NCBI GenBank assembly: GCA_021151485.1 | Contig: JAGKXB010000022.1 | Location: 1 to 38,373 of the forward strand | Direction of reading: 5' to 3' | DNA: 38,373 bases | Source of the DNA: Oxalobacteraceae bacterium | Lineage (GTDB): Bacteria; Pseudomonadota; Gammaproteobacteria; Burkholderiales; Burkholderiaceae_D | Shown: piece after piece, positions 16,480-23,207 of the stretch | How the letters are laid out: every line of letters starts with the position of its first letter | Numbering within the stretch: the stretch's first letter is position 1 | Position numbers and translations under genes: made by a program | Notes under the pieces: model-generated | The model's database searches: none | Seen by the model: only the letters and a program-made list of their open reading frames with translations | What the model was told of the DNA's origin: nothing

Positions 16480-17469
16480 TTAGCCAACTAAATGTTTCAC
16501 GCCATTGCGCTCTTCTTGCAATTCATTCAGAGTGATTTGAATGCGTTCTTGCGAAAAAGCATCAATCGATAGACCCTGTACGATGGTGTATTCACCATTT
16601 TGGGTGGTGACTGGGAAACCAAAAATAGTATCTTTAGGAATGCCATAAGAACCATCTGATGGAATACCCATCGTGGTCCATTTTCCATTCGTACCAAGTA
16701 CCCAATCGCGTACATGATCGATTGCTGCATTGGCAGCAGACGCCGCGGAAGACAAGCCACGCGCCTCAATAATAGCCGCGCCGCGTTTGCCTACGGTTGG
16801 AAGGAAGGTGTCTTTGTTCCAGGCTTCGTCATTAATCATGTCTTTGACGGATTGGCCATCAATGGTGGCGTAGCGATAGTCCGCATACATGGTTGGGGAG
16901 TGATTGCCCCAAACACATAATTTCTCAATCGACGTAACGGGTTTGCCGGTTTTAGCAGCGATTTGCGATAAAGCGCGGTTGTGATCCAAACGCAACATGG
17001 CGGTAAAATTTTTGCTAGGCAAATCAGGTGCAGATTTCATGGCGATATACGCATTGGTATTGGCTGGATTGCCAACGACCAAAACTTTAACGTTGCGTGA
17101 TGCTACGGCGTTCAATGCCTTGCCTTGTACGGTAAAAATTTGCGCATTGGCTTCCAACAAATCCTTGCGCTCCATGCCTGGACCGCGTGGACGTGCACCA
17201 ACCAGCAAGGCAACATCGATATCTTTGAATGCAGTCATTGGATCGGAATGTGCGCTCATGCCAGCCAGCAAAGGAAATGCACAATCGTCGATTTCCATCA
17301 TTACGCCTTTGAGTGCTTTTTGCGCTTTTTCATCAGCGATTTCTAGCAATTGCAAAATAACAGGTTGATCCTTGCCCAACATATCGCCATTAGCAATGCG
17401 AAACAACAAAGAGTAGCCAATTTGTCCTGCTGCGCCAGTCACAGCCACGCGCATAGGTGCTTTAGTCAT
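16480..17469 (-). CDS. mdh: malate dehydrogenase
   Basis: A 329-residue NAD-dependent malate dehydrogenase, the length usual in Burkholderiales. The Rossmann loop [19 protein letters not shown] is at residues 8-26, followed by the substrate-binding Arg-rich loop [16 protein letters not shown], the VGNPANTNA motif and the catalytic WGNHSPTMY with its His. It oxidises malate to oxaloacetate. The ATG at 17469 is chosen because GGAG lies seven bases upstream; the longer frame adds a Phe-rich sequence unlike the family. It diverges from sdhC. In many related genomes a GntR-type regulator gene lies between mdh and sdhC; here there is none. Confidence 0.95.
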   Translation of the reverse strand: MTKAPMRVAVTGAAGQIGYSLLFRIANGDMLGKDQPVILQLLEIADEKAQKALKGVMMEIDDCAFPLLAGMSAHSDPMTAFKDIDVALLVGARPRGPGMERKDLLEANAQIFTVQGKALNAVASRNVKVLVVGNPANTNAYIAMKSAPDLPSKNFTAMLRLDHNRALSQIAAKTGKPVTSIEKLCVWGNHSPTMYADYRYATIDGQSVKDMINDEAWNKDTFLPTVGKRGAAIIEARGLSSAASAANAAIDHVRDWVLGTNGKWTTMGIPSDGSYGIPKDTIFGFPVTTQNGEYTIVQGLSIDAFSQERIQITLNELQEERNGVKHLVG

Positions 17470-17560
17470 ATCAAATCTCCAAAAAGGGATAAAAATGCGA
17501 GGTTGAAAAAAATAATGAGGAAAAAACGTCAGCAACACGTAAAAATTTGCTAATCCGTAA

Positions 17561-17580
17561 TGATACCGTTTGATACTGTT
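17561..17580. repeat. tandem TGATAC[C/T]GTT pair, candidate operator
   Basis: TGATACCGTT and TGATACTGTT follow each other directly, differing at one base, about 92 bases upstream of the mdh start and 250 bases before sdhC. Two repeats one helical turn apart suit cooperative binding of a regulator between divergent TCA genes. No regulator gene is nearby, so the binding partner is unknown. Confidence 0.35.
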
Positions 17581-17622
17581 TAGTGCATATGAAATCAGAG
17601 GCGGAATCGGCGGAGCTTAAGA

Positions 17623-17645
17623 ATATTTTAGATATTTTAGATATT
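17623..17645. repeat. 9-base AT-rich tandem repeat
   Basis: ATATTTTAG occurs twice in succession and a third partial copy (ATATT) follows. It lies in the mdh/sdhC divergent region. It may be a slippage duplication or an AT-rich upstream element; no function is shown. Confidence 0.4.
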
Positions 17646-17830
17646 GAAAATGCTTTTTAAGACATTTTTGTGTGGCTTATTTGCATGAAATCCCCCTATT
17701 TTGCTTTTCAAACGCAATTACATATTGGTGTGAGATTCGAAAATAAGAGAGAATTACACGTTTTTTCGATTAAAAAGAAGATTTGTCGAAAGATTTGTTA
17801 AAAGGTTTATTAAATAAAGGGGGTGTTTTT

Positions 17831-18253
17831 ATGTCTGAAGCTGCCAAGCCAGTCAGCAAAAGCGACAGACCGGAGTTTCGTAATATTCATATTACGCAAC
17901 TGCCTAACTATCGTTTGCCTTTAGCAGGTTGGGTATCGATCTTGCATCGCGTTAGTGGCATGTTTTTGTTTTTGTTGTTGCCTTTCATTTTGTTTTTATT
18001 AGATAAGAGCTTGACGTCTGAAATTTCCTTTGCGCATTTCAAGGGGTTGACATCAAGTTGGTTTGCTAAGTTGGTGATTTTGGCGCTTTGTTGGGCGTAT
18101 TTACATCATTTTTGCGCAGGTTTGCGTCATTTGATAATGGATAATCACATGGGTTTGAGCAAAGATTGTGCACGTAAATCGGCTGCCAAAGTCTTGGTGG
18201 TAAGCGTATTACTGACTATCTTGGTTGGATTGAAATTGTTTGGAGTGTTTTAA
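17831..18253 (+). CDS. sdhC: succinate dehydrogenase cytochrome b556 subunit
   Basis: A 140-residue membrane anchor of succinate dehydrogenase (complex II) with three membrane helices. SILHRVSG carries the quinone-site Ser36 and Arg40, and HHFCAGLRHLIMD carries the heme b axial His (His93 aligns with E. coli SdhC His84). The ATG at 17831 follows a GGGGG ribosome-binding site; an upstream in-frame TTG is rejected because it lacks one. The gene is first in the rightward TCA operon and its stop codon directly abuts the sdhD ATG. Confidence 0.95.
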   Translation: MSEAAKPVSKSDRPEFRNIHITQLPNYRLPLAGWVSILHRVSGMFLFLLLPFILFLLDKSLTSEISFAHFKGLTSSWFAKLVILALCWAYLHHFCAGLRHLIMDNHMGLSKDCARKSAAKVLVVSVLLTILVGLKLFGVF

Positions 18254-18628
18254 ATGGCAAATAACATCAAAAACAATGTTGGCCCCAAGCGTTTAGTTGT
18301 TGGGGCGCATTATGGCCTAAGGGATTGGTTGGCGCAGCGTGTCACAGCCGTTGTGATGGCGGTTTACACCATTATTTTGTTGGTCACATTTTTGACTGGC
18401 AATAACTTCAGCTATGAGGGTTGGGCTGGCATGTTTGCTATGCAATGGTTCAAACTGGCGACTTTTGTTGCTTTAATGGCCTTGTTTTATCACGCCTGGG
18501 TTGGTGTGCGTGATATTTGGATGGATTATGTCAAACCGATGGCTATTCGTTTGACATTGCAAGTTGCCACACTGTTGTGGTTAATCGCTTGTGCCGGCTG
18601 GGCGGTACAGATTTTGTGGAGAGTGTAA
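18254..18628 (+). CDS. sdhD: succinate dehydrogenase membrane anchor subunit
   Basis: A 124-residue second membrane subunit of complex II. The motif YHAWVGVRDIWMDYVKP includes His80, Asp91 and Tyr92, equivalent to the E. coli SdhD heme and quinone residues. The three helices are TAVVMAVYTIILLVTF, the segment around LATFVALMALFYH and LQVATLLWLIACAG. Its ATG begins on the base after the sdhC stop, so translation of the two anchors is coupled. sdhA follows after two bases. Confidence 0.95.
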   Translation: MANNIKNNVGPKRLVVGAHYGLRDWLAQRVTAVVMAVYTIILLVTFLTGNNFSYEGWAGMFAMQWFKLATFVALMALFYHAWVGVRDIWMDYVKPMAIRLTLQVATLLWLIACAGWAVQILWRV

Positions 18629-18630
18629 TC

Positions 18631-20409
18631 GTGGCGGCAATCAAATCCACCATACCATCTCGCCGTTTTGACGCGGTTATTGTTGGCGCCGGTGGTTCCG
18701 GCATGCGTGCTTCATTGCAATTGGCTGAAGCAGGTTTAAACGTTGCTGTTTTGTCTAAAGTGTTTCCTACCCGCTCACATACCGTGGCAGCGCAAGGTGG
18801 AATTGGCGCTTCATTGGGTAATATGGCTGAAGATAACTGGTATTGGCATATGTTCGATACCGTTAAAGGTGGTGACTATTTGGGTGATCAGGACGCGATT
18901 GAGTTCATGTGTCGCGAAGCACCGAAGGTCGTTTACGAATTGGAACATTTCGGTATGCCATTTGACCGCAATGCGGATGGTACGATTTACCAACGTCCAT
19001 TTGGTGGTCATACCGCCAATTTCGGTGAAAAAGCCGTGCAACGTGCTTGCGCAGCAGCAGATAGAACTGGCCATGCTTTATTGCATACCTTGTATCAACG
19101 TAACGTGCGTGCCAAAACCCATTTCTTTGTGGAGTGGATGGCAATTGACATCATCCGTGATGCTGATGGCGATGTGTTAGGCGTGGTTGCGTTAGAGATG
19201 GAAACTGGCGAAATCATGATTTTGGAAGGCAAAACCACGATTTTCGCTACTGGCGGCGCAGGTCGTATTTTTGCTGCTTCCACCAACGCCTTTATCAATA
19301 CTGGTGACGGTTTGGGTATGGCAGCGCGCGCTGGTTTGCCGTTGGAAGATATGGAATTCTGGCAATTTCACCCAACCGGTGTGGCGGGTGCGGGCGTGTT
19401 GATTACTGAAGGCGTGCGTGGCGAAGGTGGTCTGTTGATTAACGCCAATGGCGAACGCTTCATGGAACGCTATGCGCCGCAGTATAAAGATTTGGCGCCA
19501 CGTGACTTTGTTTCTCGCTCCATGGATCAAGAGATCAAAGAAGGTCGCGGCTGTGGACCAAACAAAGATCACGTTTTATTGGATTTGCGTCATATCGGTG
19601 CAGAAGTGATTCAAAAACGTTTGCCGTCGATTTTGGAAATCGGTCACAAATTCGCCAACGTGGATGCGACTAAAGAGCCAATTCCTGTGGTTCCAACCAT
19701 TCATTACCAAATGGGTGGTATTCCTACCAATATCCATGGTCAAGTGGTTGTGCCTAAAAATGGCAATCCAAATGAGATCGTTAACGGCATGTACGCCATT
19801 GGTGAATGTGCTTGCGTATCCGTTCATGGCGCGAACCGTTTGGGTACCAATTCCTTATTGGATCTGGTGGTGTTTGGTCGTGCTGCGGGTAATCACGTGG
19901 TGCAAAGCAATCTCAAGACCAAAAATAACAAACCTCTGCCGGCCGATGCGGCTGATATGGCAAGAGAGCGTTTGGCTAAATTGGAATCAAGCACCGGTGG
20001 TGAACGCGTACAAACAGTGGCAAATGATATTCGTAGTGCTATGCAACAATATTGTGGTGTATTCCGTACGGATGAATTGTTGCAAAAGGGCTATAAAGCC
20101 ATCATGGAATTGAACGAGCGTTGCAAGAATGTTTCATACACGGATAAATCCAAAGTATTCAACACTGCACGTGTAGAAGCATTGGAATTAGATAATTTGA
20201 TTGAAACAGCAAAAGCGACCATTACATCGGCGGTAGCACGGAAAGAATCCCGTGGTGCGCACGCGCATCGTGATTATCAAGAGCGTGATGATGCAAACTG
20301 GATGAAGCACACTTTGTGGTTCTCTGAGGGTAACCGTTTGGAGTACAAGCCTGTGGTGACTAAGCCATTAACGGTGGAAACATTCGCGCCTAAAGCACGT
20401 ACTTTCTAA
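18631..20409 (+). CDS. sdhA: succinate dehydrogenase flavoprotein subunit
   Basis: A 592-residue catalytic flavoprotein that oxidises succinate to fumarate. The start is a GTG at 18631, two bases after the sdhD stop, with GGAGAG about eight bases upstream; it gives the normal N-terminus with the FAD loop VIVGAGGSGMRASLQLA (residues 16-32). FAD is expected to attach to His50 in RSHTVAAQGG. The substrate-site blocks are EFWQFHPTG, TEGVRGEGGLLIN, RDFVSRSMDQEI and HGANRLGTNSLLDLVVFGRAAG. All catalytic residues of the family appear intact. SdhE, which inserts the FAD, is encoded further down the same gene run. Confidence 0.96.
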   Translation: MAAIKSTIPSRRFDAVIVGAGGSGMRASLQLAEAGLNVAVLSKVFPTRSHTVAAQGGIGASLGNMAEDNWYWHMFDTVKGGDYLGDQDAIEFMCREAPKVVYELEHFGMPFDRNADGTIYQRPFGGHTANFGEKAVQRACAAADRTGHALLHTLYQRNVRAKTHFFVEWMAIDIIRDADGDVLGVVALEMETGEIMILEGKTTIFATGGAGRIFAASTNAFINTGDGLGMAARAGLPLEDMEFWQFHPTGVAGAGVLITEGVRGEGGLLINANGERFMERYAPQYKDLAPRDFVSRSMDQEIKEGRGCGPNKDHVLLDLRHIGAEVIQKRLPSILEIGHKFANVDATKEPIPVVPTIHYQMGGIPTNIHGQVVVPKNGNPNEIVNGMYAIGECACVSVHGANRLGTNSLLDLVVFGRAAGNHVVQSNLKTKNNKPLPADAADMARERLAKLESSTGGERVQTVANDIRSAMQQYCGVFRTDELLQKGYKAIMELNERCKNVSYTDKSKVFNTARVEALELDNLIETAKATITSAVARKESRGAHAHRDYQERDDANWMKHTLWFSEGNRLEYKPVVTKPLTVETFAPKARTF

Positions 20410-20428
20410 GATTAATTAAGGTTCTAAT

Positions 20429-21139
20429 ATGTCCCAAACTCTTAAATTTCAAATTTATCGTTACGATCCAGATAAGGATGCAAAACCTTATATGCAGCAT
20501 TTGACAGTGAAATTAAAAGACACTGACAAGATGTTGTTGGATGCTTTGCAGCGGATTAAAGCGGATGTCGATGACACGCTTTCGTTGCGTCGTTCTTGCC
20601 GTGAAGGCGTGTGTGGTTCTGATGCGATGAATATCAACGGCAAAAACGGTTTGGCTTGTACTACCAATTTGAACGATTTGACGGAGCCCATCGTGTTGCG
20701 GCCTTTGCCTGGTTTGCCAGTGATTCGTGATTTGATCGTGGATATGACACAGTTCTTCAAACAATATCACTCCATTAAGCCTTTCTTGATCAACGATACG
20801 ATTCCGCCAGAAAAAGAGCGCTTGCAGTCTCCAGTAGAGCGTGAAGAATTAGACGGTTTGTACGAATGTATTTTGTGTGCATGCTGTTCGACGTCTTGTC
20901 CATCGTTTTGGTGGAATCCAGACAAATTCGTCGGTCCTGCTGGTTTGTTGCAAGCGTATCGCTTCATTGCAGATAGTCGTGATCAAGCAACTGGCGAGCG
21001 TTTGGATAATCTGGAAGATCCATATCGTTTGTTCCGTTGCCATACGATTATGAATTGCGTCGATGTGTGTCCTAAGAGCTTAAATCCAACCCAGGCCATC
21101 GGTAAAATTAAAGAATTGATGCTGCGTCGTACGGTGTAA
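20429..21139 (+). CDS. sdhB: succinate dehydrogenase iron-sulfur subunit
   Basis: A 236-residue electron-transfer subunit of complex II. The [2Fe-2S] site is CREGVCGSD plus a later Cys (Cys57, Cys62, Asp65, Cys77). The [4Fe-4S] and [3Fe-4S] sites are in [16 protein letters not shown] (Cys147, 150, 153 and 157), RCHTIMNC (Cys204, Cys210) and VDVCPK (Cys214). All cluster ligands are present. The segment [16 protein letters not shown] forms part of the quinone site. It begins 19 bases after sdhA and ends before a 168-base gap with a strong hairpin. Confidence 0.96.
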   Translation: MSQTLKFQIYRYDPDKDAKPYMQHLTVKLKDTDKMLLDALQRIKADVDDTLSLRRSCREGVCGSDAMNINGKNGLACTTNLNDLTEPIVLRPLPGLPVIRDLIVDMTQFFKQYHSIKPFLINDTIPPEKERLQSPVEREELDGLYECILCACCSTSCPSFWWNPDKFVGPAGLLQAYRFIADSRDQATGERLDNLEDPYRLFRCHTIMNCVDVCPKSLNPTQAIGKIKELMLRRTV

Positions 21140-21201
21140 ACCGTGGTAACACCATAGTAACAATACGTTACAGATGCTTTGTAAGGTATGGGAGTAACAT
21201 G

Positions 21202-21230
21202 TAAAGGGTGACGGCGTGCCGCACCCTTTA
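21202..21230 (+). terminator. strong hairpin after sdhB
   Basis: TAAAGGGTG and CACCCTTTA pair over 9 bases, and inside them CGGC-GT-GCCG forms a further 4-base stem with a single bulged A, giving 13 base pairs. It lies 63 bases after the sdhB stop and 78 before sdhE. The tail (TTGCATATTGG) is not a good U-tract, so it is more likely a partial terminator, mRNA 3'-end stabiliser or processing site than a full stop. A small repeat (ACGGT-GTAA-ACCGT) also spans the sdhB stop codon. Confidence 0.5.
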
Positions 21231-21307
21231 TTGCATATTGGCTTCTTGTTTTTGAGTGCGTATTTATTTTTTGTTATTTTTTGTTTTATTTTTATTCGAT
21301 TAACTTT

Positions 21308-21574
21308 ATGACATCAAACCATCAAACTGATCCAGCCAATCGTGCTCGTTTGCGTTGGCGTGCGCGTCGTGGATTATTAGAAAATGATTTGATTCTGACG
21401 CGTTTTCTTGATGCGTATGAAACTTCCATGAGCGATGAAGAAGTCGATGCATTGACGCTTTTGCTGGATTTGAGCGATCAAGATTTGATGGATTTAATAT
21501 TGGCTCGCAAGGAGCCAGAAGGAAGTGCCGATTTGCCGCATGTTCATGCATTGCTCATCAAATTGCGTGGATAA
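21308..21574 (+). CDS. sdhE: FAD assembly factor SdhE (CptB family)
   Basis: An 88-residue protein of the SdhE/Sdh5 family that promotes covalent flavinylation of SdhA. The key motif is R-G-x-x-E, seen here in RRGLLENDLILTRFL, followed by the five-helix pattern DEEVDALTLLLDLSDQDLMDLIL. The ATG at 21308 gives the normal length. It has no recognisable Shine-Dalgarno sequence: the upstream 30 bases are T-rich, so translation may be weak, in keeping with a chaperone needed in small amounts. It sits between sdhB and gltA, the usual Burkholderiales order. Confidence 0.93.
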   Translation: MTSNHQTDPANRARLRWRARRGLLENDLILTRFLDAYETSMSDEEVDALTLLLDLSDQDLMDLILARKEPEGSADLPHVHALLIKLRG

Positions 21575-21619
21575 ATATGAATCATCCTCTCTAATCTCTA
21601 TCGTTAAGAAAGAAGAGTC

Positions 21620-22933
21620 ATGAATACCCCTGAAAATTCCGAAAATCAAGCCACGTTGTCTTTCTCAAATGGTGATCCATCCATCACTTTTCCCATTTAT
21701 AAAGGGACGGTTGGCCCGGATGTAATTGATATTCGTAAGCTGTACGGTAGCACTGGCAAATTTACGTACGACCCTGGTTTTATGTCGACAGCTTCCTGTA
21801 ATTCGTCGATTACCTATATTGATGGGGATAAAGGAGAGTTACTTTATCGTGGTTATTCAATAGAGCAGCTCGCGCTTAACTGCGATTTTTTGGAAACTTG
21901 TTATTTGTTGTTGAATGCAGAATTGCCAAATGCTGAGCAAAAACACAAGTTTGTGAATACGGTAACGCATCACACGATGGTGCATGAACAGATGCAATTC
22001 TTTTATCGTGGTTTTCGTCGTGATGCGCATCCGATGTCCGTTTTAGTGGGGACGGTTGGTGCTTTGGCTTCGTTTTACCACGATTCGCTTGATATCAATG
22101 ATCCGCATCATCGTGAAGTATCGGCGATTCGTCTAATTGCGAAAATGCCAACATTGGTGGCGATGGCTTATAAATATTCGATTGGTCAACCTTTTGTTTA
22201 TCCGCGTAATGATTTGTCTTACACCGCAAATTTTTTGCGCATGATGTTTTCCAATCCATGTGAAGAATACAAAGTCAATGATGTGTTGGTTCGTGCCTTA
22301 GATCGTATTTTAATTTTGCATGCTGACCATGAGCAAAATGCCTCGACTTCCACTGTGCGTTTGGCTGGATCGTCAGGTGCGAATCCGTTTGCTTGTATTG
22401 CGGCTGGAATTGCTTGTTTGTGGGGACCTGCACACGGTGGTGCTAATGAAGCAGCATTGAATATGCTGAAAGAAATTGGCTCGGTCGATAAAATTCCTGA
22501 GTTCGTCAAGCAAGTGAAAGACAAAAATTCAGGCGTAAGGTTGATGGGTTTCGGGCATCGTGTGTATAAAAATTATGATCCGCGTGCAAAATTGATGCGT
22601 GAAACTTGTTATGAGGTTTTGAACGAGTTGGGCCTTCAGGATGATCCGTTATTTAAACTGGCGATGGCGTTGGAGAAAATTGCATTAGAAGACGAATATT
22701 TTGTGTCGCGTAAGTTATATCCCAATGTGGATTTTTACTCTGGTATTGTCCAATCAGCGCTTGGTATCCCAGTATCGTTGTTTACCGGTATTTTTGCTAT
22801 GGCGCGCACAGTAGGTTGGATTGCGCAGTGGAACGAAATGATTTCTGATCCGGAGCAAAAAATTGGTCGTCCGCGTCAGTTGTTTGTTGGTGCGAAACCA
22901 CGGGATGTCAAGCCGATGAATGCGCGCGGTTAA
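21620..22933 (+). CDS. gltA: citrate synthase (type II, hexameric)
   Basis: A 437-residue citrate synthase that condenses acetyl-CoA and oxaloacetate. The catalytic triad is His272 ([12 protein letters not shown]), His313 ([15 protein letters not shown]) and Asp371 (VDFYSGI). Length and the N-terminal domain ([20 protein letters not shown]) match the NADH-sensitive Gram-negative hexameric type rather than the shorter dimeric form. A GAAGAG ribosome-binding site precedes the ATG by a few bases. It starts 45 bases after sdhE and is followed by a hairpin and the odhA leader. Confidence 0.96.
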   Translation: MNTPENSENQATLSFSNGDPSITFPIYKGTVGPDVIDIRKLYGSTGKFTYDPGFMSTASCNSSITYIDGDKGELLYRGYSIEQLALNCDFLETCYLLLNAELPNAEQKHKFVNTVTHHTMVHEQMQFFYRGFRRDAHPMSVLVGTVGALASFYHDSLDINDPHHREVSAIRLIAKMPTLVAMAYKYSIGQPFVYPRNDLSYTANFLRMMFSNPCEEYKVNDVLVRALDRILILHADHEQNASTSTVRLAGSSGANPFACIAAGIACLWGPAHGGANEAALNMLKEIGSVDKIPEFVKQVKDKNSGVRLMGFGHRVYKNYDPRAKLMRETCYEVLNELGLQDDPLFKLAMALEKIALEDEYFVSRKLYPNVDFYSGIVQSALGIPVSLFTGIFAMARTVGWIAQWNEMISDPEQKIGRPRQLFVGAKPRDVKPMNARG

Positions 22934-22974
22934 TTTTTTTCGTTTTCCCTTGTTTGGGTTTGATCTCGTATGTA

Positions 22975-23003
22975 TTTCCCTCACCTGTCTAGGTGATGGG
23001 AAA
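22975..23003 (+). terminator. strong hairpin after gltA
   Basis: TTTCCC-TCACCT and AGGTGA-T-GGGAAA form a 12-base-pair stem with one bulged T and a GTCT loop, 41 bases after the gltA stop. The tail (GTTGTTAATC) is a poor U-tract. It may mark the 3' end of a stable sdh-gltA mRNA or give partial termination before the odhA promoter and leader. Confidence 0.5.
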
Positions 23004-23043
23004 GTTGTTAATCATGTTGCACAATAATAAACAACTACGAACG

Positions 23044-23072
23044 TTTTTGATACCGCGCAAATATGTTATCCT
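23044..23072 (+). promoter_or_regulatory. possible sigma70 promoter for odhA
   Basis: TATCCT (23067-23072) is preceded by TG one base upstream, an extended -10, and lies 17 bases after TTTTTG (23044-23049). It would start a transcript near 23079, just before the structured leader. The -35 match is weak, so this is tentative. Confidence 0.35.
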
Positions 23073-23100
23073 TGCCGGTGTTTTTTATTAAAAAAATATA

Positions 23101-23200
23101 AGTCCTTCCCCACATCTTGAGGTGCAATCCGCTAACCGGTCAGGCCGTGTCGCGGAAGGTTAGATGAACCCGCTAATCTCGCGAAGCGCGAAGAAAGGTG
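23101..23200 (+). ncRNA. sucA RNA motif-like structured leader
   Basis: The 5' leader of odhA resembles the sucA RNA motif, a candidate cis-regulatory RNA reported only upstream of sucA in Burkholderiales. Helices visible here are CCTTCC (23104-23109) with GGAAGG (23154-23159), enclosing smaller CAC/GTG and CGG/CCG hairpins; GGTTAG (23158-23163) with CTAATC (23173-23178); and TCGCG (23179-23183) with CGCGA (23187-23191). The first two helices share G23158 and G23159 and compete, and the last lies directly before the ribosome-binding site AAAGGTG (23194-23200). That suits control of translation. The ligand or signal for this motif is not known to me. Assignment is from memory of the motif and its context, not from a covariance search. 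Confidence 0.7.
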
Positions 23201-23207
23201 AGCAGTA

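Larger units (their letters stand above)
17470..17830. promoter_or_regulatory. divergent mdh/sdhC intergenic region
   Basis: A gene-free, AT-rich 361-base region that must hold the leftward promoter for mdh and the rightward promoter for the sdh operon. It contains a near-perfect 10-base tandem repeat (17561-17580), a 9-base AT-rich tandem repeat (17623-17645) and a strong ribosome-binding site (GGGGG about 7 bases before the sdhC ATG). No promoter hexamers convincing enough to call were found, and no small gene or structured RNA was recognised. Confidence 0.6.

Noticed and set aside
17783..17830. Longer start for sdhC at a TTG.
   Set aside because: No ribosome-binding site precedes it, whereas GGGGG sits before the ATG at 17831 and that start gives the family's usual length.
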